Assembly (NCBI RefSeq): GCF_004342685.1
Contig: NZ_SMBZ01000033.1
Span: forward strand, 1-42,690
Reading direction: 5' to 3'
DNA from: Sphingobacterium alimentarium
GTDB taxonomy: Bacteria; Bacteroidota; Bacteroidia; Sphingobacteriales; Sphingobacteriaceae
Length of the DNA stretch: 42,690 bases
Below, in pieces: positions 34,707 through 42,690 of the stretch (position 1 is the first letter of the stretch; every line of letters begins with the position of its first letter). A program made the translations under genes and the position numbers. A model generated the notes under the pieces. That model did no database searches and was not told the DNA's origin. It was given only the letters and a program-made list of their open reading frames with translations.

Positions 34707-36010
34707 TGTCCCAGTAAAATCGGGACGTTTTAAAAATTAAATAAATTTGGCCCATTAAGGTCAGTTCGTTCTTTGTCATATTGAAATTTAGTTTTGCTAA
34801 AGAGCTCACGCAAGTTGGTTTTATCGGTCAATGAGATGCTTAATATCTGTAGCACTTCGTACGTACTTCTGTCCAGTTTCATGTCGTGCTGAACCATGGC
34901 CACTAGGCAGTAGGTACAGATGGCAGCATAGACCTGTATCCGAACTGCGTTCTCAGTAGTACCCCAAAACTTTTTGATTTTAAGGTGCTGTTTTAGCCAT
35001 TTGAAGAATAATTCTACCTGCCAGCGGTTCTTGTAAAGATCCGCGACCTGCAGAGCTGATATGTGGGTGGCATTGGTCAAAAAGACTAACTCTCTTTCCT
35101 GCTGTTCATCCCAGTATTTGACCAGCCGAAGTGTTCCGGGGTAATACTGTTTTGGATAAAATCCGCTCAATCCGATCGTTAGATCTGAAAGCACATTTTT
35201 GGGCAATCTGCGTTTCCATTTGATGGTTTTGTACTGCAGATTAGTCTTTGCCCTGATCACGAAATATGCTCCTATCTGTTGAATCTTATATAGCAACTTA
35301 AAGTTATTGTACGCCCGGTCAAATATATAATATGACCCTGATTCATAAGGTATTTGATTCATGACTTTTGAATCGTGAACGGAAGCTTCGGTGATATGAA
35401 AGAATGCAGGTATCTGCGTTTCCACATCATACAATGTGTGTACTTTGATACCTCCCTTTCTCCTGCGAAACTTTGCCCACCAGAACACGGAAAGACAGAG
35501 ATCGATCGTTGTCGAATCGAAAGCATACACGTTCCCACCTAACTCGAAGATCTTGGTGGATCTGGTTTCTCTGGCCTGGTTGACCAAGTAATAGGCGTAC
35601 TCCTCAAAGATATGGTAATCCCTGTCCTGGTTGGCTCTGGCCAACGATGATCTGGAGACATTCTTGCCCATTCCTAGATGATAGCATTTGGATTGGTGGG
35701 CATCAAGTGCGATCACCAAATCCCGCAGACTTTCACGGTTGGAAAGTTGTCCGAACATTAATGCAAGCAATTGGTTCCAGCAAGTGAAGTGCTTAACATA
35801 CTTGTCTCCATTATACTTGGCTACGATACGATTAAACTTACTGCGGTTGAGAAACGAGGCCAACTGGGCGAAAACATATTTATCTTGAAACATAGACTGT
35901 CAGATTCATCTGACACAAAACTATGTTTTCAAGTCCGTTCGGTCTAAAAACACCCGTAACTAACTATATTTCAAATATTTCAAAGAACAATTTCAGATTT
36001 TAATGGGACA
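34707..36010 (-). mobile_element. IS4-family insertion sequence, complete, no target duplication seen
   Basis: The ends are marked by imperfect inverted repeats: TGTCCCAGTAAAATC at 34707-34721, and TGTCCCATTAAAATC read on the minus strand inward from 36010. They bracket a full-length transposase. The flanking bases do not form an obvious target duplication, and the AraC-type gene on the right has no continuation on the left. This suggests an adjacent deletion or recombination after insertion. Confidence 0.8.
34730..35893 (-). CDS. IS4-family transposase (full length)
   Basis: The 387-residue transposase has an N-terminal DUF4372-like segment (FAQLASFLNRSKFNRIVAKY, TCWNQLLALMFGQLSNRESL). The DDE catalytic core follows: first Asp in VYAFDSTTIDLCLS, second Asp in YYIFDRAYNNFKLLYKI, and Glu in YKNRWQVELFFKWLK, which matches the Y-(2)-R-(3)-E-(6)-K signature of IS4. 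All key residues are present, so it may be active. It is related to, but clearly different from, the remnant at 217-762. Confidence 0.95.
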   Translation of the reverse strand: MFQDKYVFAQLASFLNRSKFNRIVAKYNGDKYVKHFTCWNQLLALMFGQLSNRESLRDLVIALDAHQSKCYHLGMGKNVSRSSLARANQDRDYHIFEEYAYYLVNQARETRSTKIFELGGNVYAFDSTTIDLCLSVFWWAKFRRRKGGIKVHTLYDVETQIPAFFHITEASVHDSKVMNQIPYESGSYYIFDRAYNNFKLLYKIQQIGAYFVIRAKTNLQYKTIKWKRRLPKNVLSDLTIGLSGFYPKQYYPGTLRLVKYWDEQQERELVFLTNATHISALQVADLYKNRWQVELFFKWLKQHLKIKKFWGTTENAVRIQVYAAICTYCLVAMVQHDMKLDRSTYEVLQILSISLTDKTNLRELFSKTKFQYDKERTDLNGPNLFNF

Positions 36011-36691
36011 GCAATGGCCTTCTGTTATAAGTTCTTTGGGAGTTTTAGACACAGCTTTTTTAGTCAGGGAGGCTAACCTTCTAGGTGTAGTTTTAAGGCT
36101 TTCTGCATAAAACGATATATGTTTTTCTTTGTGGACATGTTTGTCTATTAGCTCGTAAAAATTCCATAGTAAACTGTTATCCACATGGGTCAACGGAGAG
36201 ACCACGTTAATTTGGTTTTCTGTAAGTTTCAGATAAACATAAATTATAATTTGGCGAATAATCAGATGAACTAAATCTTTTATCAAAGGTGAATTGCTGT
36301 AATTCTCAAAGGCTTGCTTGAGTTGGTTATTTGCAAACTGAGAAAAGGAAATGTAATCCGGTGGAATACTTACTTTTAAATATCCGCCTTCCGATTCAAC
36401 TATCCCCATTAGTTGAGGTAGCAATATGCTGTCATTTTGAGCCTGCGAATAGAAACCTTCAGAAAAAAATAAATAATGATATGGTGATTTCTCTTGGAAG
36501 TTGACACGCGCATTCAACTGGGGTCCTATAATTAATACCGTATGAGGTTCGATTTCTACACAGTCATCTTCAATTATAATAGAGCTTGCCTTATTGTCCG
36601 TAGTTATTATATTCAAATAGGATTTAGCAAGATTTGAATCTGCGGATGGTATAAATATTGACGGATCTATATACTGAATTCCGTATTCCAT
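36011..36691 (-). pseudogene. AraC-family regulator truncated by the IS4 element
   Basis: The frame starts at 36691 (MEYGIQYIDPSIFIPSADSN). It has an AraC-type N-terminal sensing half with a cupin-like strand pattern, then the first helix-turn-helix of the AraC domain: LLWNFYELIDKHVHKEKHIS, AESLKTTPRRLASLTKK, SKTPKELITE. It stops there: the last residues, CPIKI, are encoded by the IS4 inverted repeat (TGTCCCATTAAAATC then TGA at 35993-35995). The second helix-turn-helix (EIA..LGF..xSYFxRxFK) is gone and not found beyond the IS. DNA binding is probably lost. It may once have regulated the nearby polysaccharide genes. Confidence 0.8.
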
Positions 36692-37093
36692 ATAATGTTG
36701 AATTTAAATTTAAAATATCTACTAGCTCAATCAGCGAATAGTGGTTCGTTTTCACTTTTAAGTAGTATGGTCTGGTTTGCTCGTCTTATAGGTTATTCCC
36801 AAATACTTAAACTACAATACGTTGTATGTCAAGTGCTGATGAAAACCCTATAAGAGTTTAGCAAATATAAATAGATTCAGATGTATTCGATCTAATATCA
36901 TTCACTATAAAAAGTAATATTAATTACTTCTTTGATGTCGCATATCTGCATTTCATTTCGTGTAACATATACATAGGTCATGTTGCTTATAACTATCGAT
37001 AGAGTTATATTTGCATATAAATTAAATTTGTTTAATTTAATGGCGCGAATGTTGTTAGTATTAATTTTAATGACTATTTTCTAGATTTTATAT
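36692..37093. other. Divergent intergenic region between AraC remnant and phosphatase gene
   Basis: No ORF of note is present in these 402 bp. It is AT-rich and contains the promoter described at 36983-37013 plus the leader of the phosphatase gene, and presumably the lost regulator's own promoter. Confidence 0.5.
36983..37013 (+). promoter_or_regulatory. Bacteroidota-type promoter for the CpsB-like gene
   Basis: TTG (36983-36985) and TATATTTG (37006-37013, matching TAnnTTTG) are 20 bases apart, the expected spacing of the Bacteroidota primary sigma factor. Transcription would start about 70 bases before the ATG at 37094. Confidence 0.65.
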
Positions 37094-37894
37094 ATGGGAT
37101 TTTTTTCTAGCTTATTTAACCGTAAAAAGGACGATAAAGAAGTGGTACGCTCGATGGGTAAGCTTTCTTTTTTAGAAGTGGATATGCACAATCATTTACT
37201 CCCTGGCATTGATGATGGAGCACAAACTTTAGAAGATTCTTTAGAACTCATAAGAGGTCTTAATACGTTAGGATTTAATAAATATATTTGTACACCGCAT
37301 GTTATGGCGGATTTATATCCAAATACAAAAAGTACCATTCAAGCGGCATATACTAGTTTAGAAGAGACTCTCCAAAATTCCAAGAATAAAGCTGTTATAT
37401 TCTCTGCCGCAGAGCATATGATTGATGAACAAATAAGCCCTCTGATAGATAAAGATAATTTGTGCGTGATGCCGGGTGGATATGTACTTATAGAAATGTC
37501 CTACCTAGCGGAATCCAATGCGCTTTTTAAAACGATCATGGACATTCAGAATCTTGGTTATAAACCGATTCTAGCACATCCTGAAAGATATAATTATTAT
37601 CACTATAATTTTGATATGTATAAGCAGATAAAAGATGCAGGATGTCTTTTACAACTCAATCTTTTATCAATTAGTCGTTATTACGGTACAGAAGTCAAGG
37701 TGGCAGCCCTTACCATGCTTAAGTCTGGAATGTATGATTTTGTGGGTACAGATCTACACCATAAGAAACAATTATTTGCGCTTCAGGATGTCGTAGCAAA
37801 ATACCCTGTTCGAGATTTATTAAGAACCTGTACTATATTGAACCCTACTTTACTTGATCATATGGAGGGGAATAATAGTATAGCAGTAGGATAA
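37094..37894 (+). CDS. CpsB/CapC-family tyrosine-protein phosphatase (PHP domain)
   Basis: The 266-residue protein is a metal-dependent PHP-type phosphatase. It has DMHNHLLPGIDDGAQTLEDS, YICTPHVMADLYPNT, VFSAAEHMIDEQ, ILAHPERYNYY and FVGTDLHHKKQ, giving the His/Asp/Glu metal ligands. The short basic N-terminus (GFFSSLFNRKKDDKE) is common in Bacteroidota members. CpsB/YwqE-type enzymes dephosphorylate the tyrosine kinase that controls capsule or exopolysaccharide export, which fits the sugar-nucleotide cassette nearby. The cognate Wzc-type kinase is not in this window. It has its own promoter. Confidence 0.92.
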   Translation: MGFFSSLFNRKKDDKEVVRSMGKLSFLEVDMHNHLLPGIDDGAQTLEDSLELIRGLNTLGFNKYICTPHVMADLYPNTKSTIQAAYTSLEETLQNSKNKAVIFSAAEHMIDEQISPLIDKDNLCVMPGGYVLIEMSYLAESNALFKTIMDIQNLGYKPILAHPERYNYYHYNFDMYKQIKDAGCLLQLNLLSISRYYGTEVKVAALTMLKSGMYDFVGTDLHHKKQLFALQDVVAKYPVRDLLRTCTILNPTLLDHMEGNNSIAVG

Positions 37895-38041
37895 GTAATA
37901 TTTCTGCTGTAGGGGTATGAGATTATTTTTGTATACCATCTAAACTATATAACATATATTTTGTTCGAGGATGCAGTAACAATTACCATAAATTAGTGTC
38001 GTTGTTTTATAGTAAATGTTTATTTACTTTTTATTGCACCT

Positions 38042-38500
38042 ATGAAAAAAATTACCGTGTTATATGTGGATGATGAGGAAAATAATCTATTCTCATTTAA
38101 AGCTACTTTCCGCAAAAAATACAATGTCATGACCGCAACAAATGGTAATGACGCACTGGAGATTATAAGGAATAATCAAGTAGAGATCATTATATCAGAC
38201 CAAAGAATGCCTGGATTAACAGGTGTGGAATTTTTGGAGAAGGTCATTGAAATTAATGCCGAACCTATGCGCATACTACTCACGGGCTATTCAGATATGA
38301 GTGCAGTAATTGATGCCGTTAACAAAGGTAAGATATACCATTATCTATCAAAACCTTGGGACCAGAAAGTTTTGGAGGACACAATCGAGGCTGCATACGA
38401 AATTTATGCCGCCAGGAAGTCTACGCTTGAAAAATTCTCTCATTTAGAATTATCTAACGAACAGTTGGAATTCCTGTTACGCCAGAAACTTTTGTCTTAA
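38042..38500 (+). CDS. Stand-alone receiver-domain response regulator
   Basis: The 152-residue protein is a receiver with acidic pocket Asp10-Asp11 (LYVDDEENN), phospho-acceptor Asp53 (IIISDQRMPGLTG), Thr81 (ILLTGYSDMS) and Lys104 (YHYLSKPWD). A short charged C-terminal helix follows and no output domain. The SDxRMPGxxG pattern resembles receivers of the RpfG/hybrid type. It converges with the receiver-kinase hybrid gene (stop codons 8 bp apart) and is a likely phosphorelay partner of the kinases beside it. Confidence 0.92.
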   Translation: MKKITVLYVDDEENNLFSFKATFRKKYNVMTATNGNDALEIIRNNQVEIIISDQRMPGLTGVEFLEKVIEINAEPMRILLTGYSDMSAVIDAVNKGKIYHYLSKPWDQKVLEDTIEAAYEIYAARKSTLEKFSHLELSNEQLEFLLRQKLLS

Positions 38501-38508
38501 CGCAGATA

Positions 38509-39591
38509 TTATTTGCTGGGTATTTTGACAGTAAAGGTTGTTCCTAATCCCAGCTGGGAATCCACTTCAATTGATCCGTTTAACTTCAATAAAGCACTCT
38601 TAATATTGTACAAGCCAAATCCCATGCCTGGAGCTTGCGCATTGGCGCGGTAAAATAATTTGAATATTTCCTGATGATCACTTTGAGGTATTCCAATTCC
38701 GTTATCCTTAATTTTTATTTTTACAAAACCTTTTGCAACTTGAATGTCTAGCCACACTTGTTTGTTAAGCTCCTCTTTTTTATAATATTTGAATGCATTA
38801 TTCAGCAAGTTGTATACAATGAGCTCTATTAATGAAAGATCATTCTTAAAAGAAGTGTGCTGATGAACTTCAATATCCAAGTTAATATGATGTTGCTCGG
38901 TAGCTATTTGATAAAATGCACGTATGTCTTGGGCAACACGTCTAAAATCTATGTCTCTTAAATTCAGCTCTCCTCGCCTAACCAAATAATAGTCTCTCAG
39001 ATTTTCAATATATTGATCCAGTATGGATATTGATTTTTGCATAAGAAGTAACATTTCGCTAATTTCTTCTACTCTTTGCAACTCCATAGCGTATGAAATG
39101 GCAGAGAGAACACTCGCTAGGGGGTCTCGTAAATCGTGGCTTATGCTATAAGCAAATTTGTCAAGCTCGTGGTAGGCCTGCTGCAACTGGGCATTCCTGC
39201 GCTCTAGCATAGAAGTGGCCGAATAGAATTGATTCGCTTCTTCTATAGTGGAAATCACTTCTTCTATTACATAGGGCTTACGGATAAATTTAAATATATT
39301 ACCCTCATTTATTGCTGCTATTACAATACTCATATCCGCATAAGCCGTCAGTAGTATGCGGATAGGCTGAGGATAGCTACTCTTAATACGTCTAAAAAAA
39401 TCCACGCCTGATTCTCCGGGCATCTTATAATCGCAGACTATAATTTTGATAGCTGGATTATTTTTTAGAATAATTTCTGCATCCCGGGTATTTGTGACGC
39501 CGTGAATGTTATAAAGTAATCTCAAATTCGCCTTAAAGCTATTGATATTATTCTCTTCATCGTCTATATATAGAATATCAATATTTTTCAT
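38509..39591 (-). CDS. Receiver-histidine kinase hybrid (N-terminal receiver)
   Basis: The 360-residue cytoplasmic protein has an N-terminal receiver (ILYIDDEENN, Asp54 in IIVCDYKMPGESG, Lys in FKFIRKPY). A coiled linker and a HisKA dimerisation domain follow with His152 in FAYSISHDLRDPLAS. The HATPase_c domain shows NLLNNAFKYY, IKDNGIGIP and GMGFGLYNIKSALLKLNG. Its receiver is close in sequence to the neighbouring stand-alone one. It is read 15 bases after the 7TMR-DISM kinase gene, in the same operon. Confidence 0.93.
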   Translation of the reverse strand: MKNIDILYIDDEENNINSFKANLRLLYNIHGVTNTRDAEIILKNNPAIKIIVCDYKMPGESGVDFFRRIKSSYPQPIRILLTAYADMSIVIAAINEGNIFKFIRKPYVIEEVISTIEEANQFYSATSMLERRNAQLQQAYHELDKFAYSISHDLRDPLASVLSAISYAMELQRVEEISEMLLLMQKSISILDQYIENLRDYYLVRRGELNLRDIDFRRVAQDIRAFYQIATEQHHINLDIEVHQHTSFKNDLSLIELIVYNLLNNAFKYYKKEELNKQVWLDIQVAKGFVKIKIKDNGIGIPQSDHQEIFKLFYRANAQAPGMGFGLYNIKSALLKLNGSIEVDSQLGLGTTFTVKIPSK

Positions 39592-39606
39592 ACTAAATAG
39601 TCCTTC

Positions 39607-41763
39607 TTATACTTGTGATTTGGGAAGTACTATACTAAAAGTAGTACCTACTCCCTGCTCAGAGTCAATGGTAATTTTCCCATTATGGTTTTGGATGGTT
39701 TTATAGGCGATAGACATGCCTAAACCAACACCCTTACCAACATCTTTGGTCGTAAAAAACGGCTCAAACACTTTATCTTTTATATCTTCTGGGATTCCAA
39801 TTCCGTTGTCGGTAATTTTTATGATGACTTGCTCGCCAGCAGGGTCATATATAGTTTCTACTTTTATTATCCCTTGAGCACTCGAAGGAAACTTTTGCTC
39901 TATGGCATTAATGGCATTGGAAAAAATATTTAAAAAGACTTGGTTCATTTTCCCGGCATAACATTCTACTAATGGAATATCTCCGTATTCCTTTACTACG
40001 CTAACTTTATCTTTTAATAGACTGTTCAAGATAACAAGCGTGGACTCCAAACCCTCGTTAATATCTGTCGATTTTAAAGCGTCTTCATCCACTCTAGAAA
40101 ATATCCTTAAACTCTTAACTATTTCTGCAGTCCGTGTTGCACCCTCATGCATTCCCTTTAATAAAAATTCAATTTCTGTTTTTAGATAGTCTAAATCTTG
40201 TTCCTGGCTATAATTTTTTATTAGCAGCTCTTTCTGCTCTGGTGATAGGTTCGTATCTGTTGCGATTTTTTCCAATTCTTCAATTACTTCCCATAAAACC
40301 TGTATATCCCTTTTTAAGGGGGCCACATTAGAAGTTACGAAGTTAATGGGATTATTTATTTCATGTGCCACGCCTGCTGTTAACTGCCCTAGGGAGGCCA
40401 TTTTTTCCGCCTCTACTAGTTGACTTTGTGTTTCTTTTAGGTGCTTTAATGTGGACTCTAACGATTCATTGGCATTGGTTAAATCTTGCGTTCTTTCCAA
40501 TACCTTTCTCTCTAGCTCAATATTTTGAACGCGGACAAGGTGCTCTTTTTCTAACAGAATCTTCAACGCTTTGGCTTGGGATTCTTCTTTTTCACGTCTA
40601 TAAATGTTGATTTTATCCGCTAGGGCAAAAGATAAAAGTAATGCTTCAATAGAAACGCCGATTTGAACGGCCTGGTTGGTGAAATCTGTATAAGGTAGAA
40701 TCTGGTAATCTTTTAAAACATATATGATAACACTACCAAGAAAAATACCCCAAGCCACTAAAAACAATTTAGCGGATTTATTTCCTGCCCGCAGCGCCTT
40801 GTACCCTACAGCAAAAACGCATACGGAACCTACGGCCGCCACGAAATTTACTAATTGATAACTTATTGTTGGAAAGCCTACAAATAATATCAAGATAGCA
40901 GCAATATCTCCTGCAAGTATAATATTTAATAGAACGGTTAGCCTATAACTGTATGCCTTTATATTTAAAAAGGATTTTACAAATATGATTGACGCAATGC
41001 CCGACATTGCTCCACCAAAAGTTATAAGGTGTATGGTGGAAAAGGGTATAAAGGAATTCAAACGTGTAAAAACACCTAATATGGCGAGTTGGACTAAGGC
41101 TACCCAAAAAATATAATGAACAAATGCTAAGTAATGTTCGTCCCTAACGCCCCAGTAAATAAATAAATTATATAACAATACGATGAGCATAATGCCAATG
41201 AAAACGCCTGCAGCTAGGTCATATCGAATAATCTCACGTACCACTTTTCCCTTGGCGGATAATGAAACCGGTATGATTAACTGTTTTGTGCTTTTAATTT
41301 TTACAAAACAAGTTACCGTGTCATTTAATCCTGCGGCAATATCAAATGCGTAAAATTGATGCTGCACAGCTCTAGTAGTTAATGGGTCATCAATGGTCGC
41401 TTTTACGCTGTCGATCCTATCGTTAAATACACGATAAAAAGTTACTTCATCTATAGTTGGATTGGAAATATAAATCAGTAGTCTTTGATCAGGGGTGTCA
41501 TTAATAAATTTTAAATGCAGCCAATTGTTATTTTCCGTAACTCCTAGATTTGGTACGTCGCCCCAGTTATAATCAAATTTCTGCTTACTGCTAAGAAGGT
41601 TATGGACAGTAGCTGTATTACTAGGGTCTTGTAAGACACCTAGATAATTCCCTATAAACCTTTTACTATTCAGTTCGCTCAATTTAAAGGTATGATGGGC
41701 GGAGAGATTCAAGGAAAAGACAGTGAGAATAACACTGATAAATATTTTTAAATACTTATACAT
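39607..41763 (-). CDS. 7TMR-DISM sensor histidine kinase
   Basis: ATG 41763 gives a signal peptide ([20 protein letters not shown]) and a 718-residue protein; the longer frame from 41841 lacks one. Order: extracytoplasmic 7TMR-DISMED2-like domain (~25-180, [20 protein letters not shown]), seven transmembrane helices (~185-400), a coiled coil, HisKA ([20 protein letters not shown] with the phospho-His), and HATPase_c ([35 protein letters not shown]). Such proteins are thought to sense extracellular small molecules, perhaps carbohydrates. It is the upstream gene of the kinase operon. Confidence 0.94.
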   Translation of the reverse strand: MYKYLKIFISVILTVFSLNLSAHHTFKLSELNSKRFIGNYLGVLQDPSNTATVHNLLSSKQKFDYNWGDVPNLGVTENNNWLHLKFINDTPDQRLLIYISNPTIDEVTFYRVFNDRIDSVKATIDDPLTTRAVQHQFYAFDIAAGLNDTVTCFVKIKSTKQLIIPVSLSAKGKVVREIIRYDLAAGVFIGIMLIVLLYNLFIYWGVRDEHYLAFVHYIFWVALVQLAILGVFTRLNSFIPFSTIHLITFGGAMSGIASIIFVKSFLNIKAYSYRLTVLLNIILAGDIAAILILFVGFPTISYQLVNFVAAVGSVCVFAVGYKALRAGNKSAKLFLVAWGIFLGSVIIYVLKDYQILPYTDFTNQAVQIGVSIEALLLSFALADKINIYRREKEESQAKALKILLEKEHLVRVQNIELERKVLERTQDLTNANESLESTLKHLKETQSQLVEAEKMASLGQLTAGVAHEINNPINFVTSNVAPLKRDIQVLWEVIEELEKIATDTNLSPEQKELLIKNYSQEQDLDYLKTEIEFLLKGMHEGATRTAEIVKSLRIFSRVDEDALKSTDINEGLESTLVILNSLLKDKVSVVKEYGDIPLVECYAGKMNQVFLNIFSNAINAIEQKFPSSAQGIIKVETIYDPAGEQVIIKITDNGIGIPEDIKDKVFEPFFTTKDVGKGVGLGMSIAYKTIQNHNGKITIDSEQGVGTTFSIVLPKSQV

Positions 41764-42033
41764 AGTAAACTTCGTGCTAAAATTATATAAACTATTATAG
41801 TAGGTTATTCTTGTAGCGCTTTTTGAACAGATCAACCTCACTATATTTTATTGACTCAAGAATTGATCCTATTGGCAAAGTGAAATTTAAAAAGTAAAGC
41901 GTGATACTATTTACCACTTGATAAACTACATTTAACCCTGCTTTGCGTATCAATTTGTAGAAATATTTTTTGCTACACCCCAAAAATATTAGGTCATTTA
42001 GATGAATGTAAAGTTAAACCTATGCAGGGACAA

Positions 42034-42450
42034 TTACTTAAAGTCCTCCTCAAAATATTTATCCAGTAAACTATAAAATGTATGTTTATCGATAGGCTTT
42101 ACCAGGTAATCCTTTAAAAAAGGGAACTCCGACATTTTGTTTTTATCTAAGGAAATCTGTGAAGAACTCACTATATATATGGGAATTTTATATATAAATT
42201 CGAAATTATTGTTGACAAGGTTCTCAAGGAGCTGCCATCCATTCATTAGCGGCATATTGATGTCTAAAAATATAATATCGGGCAATAATTCAGGATGTGA
42301 TTCTATGGAAATGAAATGCTCCCATGCTAATTGACCATTTTCAAATATCTCCGGCGTTATCTCTCTGGAGGTATATTCTTCCAGAAATTTCTTAAACAAG
42401 AAATTTAAAATGGCATTATCTTCAATTAGTGTTGCACGAATGGATTTCAT
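42034..42450 (-). CDS. Stand-alone receiver-domain response regulator
   Basis: The 138-residue protein is a receiver with the acidic pair in ATLIEDNAI, phospho-acceptor Asp63 in IIFLDINMPLMNG, a Ser-rich switch region (IYIVSSSQIS) and Lys in DYLVKPIDKH. It has no output domain. LDINMPxMNGW is typical of CheY-like proteins of Bacteroidota that serve as phosphate shuttles beside kinases. The gap to the 7TMR-DISM kinase gene is about 270 bp, in the same orientation, so cotranscription is possible but not certain. Confidence 0.92.
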   Translation of the reverse strand: MKSIRATLIEDNAILNFLFKKFLEEYTSREITPEIFENGQLAWEHFISIESHPELLPDIIFLDINMPLMNGWQLLENLVNNNFEFIYKIPIYIVSSSQISLDKNKMSEFPFLKDYLVKPIDKHTFYSLLDKYFEEDFK

Positions 42451-42596
42451 TATTTGAATCTTTAGATAAAACCTGCAAGTAGAAAAACATTTTACCAGAC
42501 ATATCGTTGAGAATAATTATTAAATAAAAAGTAACACCTAAGGTGTAATTTGCAAGCATTCAATAGAGATGTAATAGAAATAATAGTACTTTTTAG

Positions 42597-42690
42597 AGGG
42601 TGTAAATTAAACTGTGTCATTAAATAAATACTTATTTTTAGACACAGTATAATGAACAACGAGAAATTTGATTTTGAGCGCTTCAAAGAA
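42597..42690 (+). mobile_element. Left end of an IS256-like element (cut by window edge)
   Basis: GAGGGTGTAAATTAAACTGT leading into GTCA (from 42597) resembles the terminal repeat of IS256-family elements. ACTGTGTC (42611-42618) and GACACAGT (42641-42648) form an internal hairpin just before the transposase start. Only the first ~95 bp are visible. Confidence 0.6.
42652..42690 (+). CDS. IS256-family transposase, first 13 codons
   Basis: ATG 42652 opens a frame reading MNNEKFDFERFKE to the window edge, which is how I recall Bacteroidota IS256 transposases starting (EKFDFExFKxEA). The catalytic DDE residues lie outside the window, so the assignment depends on these residues and the terminal repeat upstream. 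Confidence 0.6.
   Translation, partial: MNNEKFDFERFKE

Noticed and set aside
42492..42686. Minus-strand 64-codon ORF at the right edge
   Set aside because: Antisense to the IS256-like end and transposase start; no domain visible.
1..42690. CRISPR arrays, tRNA or rRNA genes, prophage
   Set aside because: No regularly spaced repeats, cloverleaf genes, rRNA segments or phage structural genes were seen on reading both strands; a dedicated search was not possible here.

Overview
The window looks like a chromosomal segment of a low-GC Bacteroidota, most likely Sphingobacteriaceae (Sphingobacterium or a close relative). The evidence is the SusC/SusD pair, the DUF6520 and DUF3050 proteins, LytS/LytTR signalling, 7TMR-DISM kinases, Bacteroidota-type promoter boxes (TAnnTTTG) and the insertion sequence families present. 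I saw no rRNA, tRNA, CRISPR array or prophage. Insertion sequences lie at both edges (an IS982 start and IS4 remnant on the left, an IS256-like end on the right), and two complete elements sit inside.

Layout. 1-5.9 kb: IS debris, a DUF3050 protein, a TerC membrane protein with a possible structured leader, a beta-propeller lipoprotein, a decayed hipA remnant and an XRE regulator. 6-12.3 kb: a structured non-coding stretch, then an overlapping TlpA-like / SusC / SusD operon that converges on a DUF6520 peptide and a MauE/DoxX-like membrane protein. The latter is split by a 1447-bp IS3-family element with a 3-bp target duplication, and removing the element restores its reading frame exactly. 14.6-19.6 kb: the most unusual part. 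A divergent Crp/Fnr-like regulator faces, across an intergenic region full of AACGAC repeats, an apparent operon of a 44-codon precursor-like ORF, a strong hairpin, a divergent LpxL-like acyltransferase lacking the usual acidic catalytic residue, a LytS-type histidine kinase, a LytTR response regulator and a protein of unknown function. 19.6-25.5 kb: housekeeping genes (Prc protease, TPR protein, RarA, a DEDDh exonuclease, a cytidylyltransferase-like enzyme).

25.5-26.5 kb has no convincing gene but three intrinsic-terminator-like hairpins. 26.5-34.2 kb is one co-directional nucleotide-sugar cassette (ugd, manC, fcl, gmd, rfbB, rfbC, rfbD, rfbA) making UDP-glucuronate, GDP-mannose, GDP-fucose and dTDP-rhamnose for surface polysaccharide. 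It is followed by a frameshifted OmpA remnant, an IS4 element that truncates an AraC-type regulator, and a CpsB/CapC-type phosphatase, which fits a capsule/EPS locus. 38-42.5 kb is a signalling cluster of two stand-alone receivers, a receiver-kinase hybrid and a 7TMR-DISM kinase, none with a DNA-binding output.

The best candidate for an undescribed system is the 15.2-19.6 kb block. A small peptide made under control of a LytTR two-component pair and possibly modified by a divergent acyltransferase would resemble a peptide-signalling or modified-peptide module. That reading is inference from gene order and motifs; no family match could be checked here.
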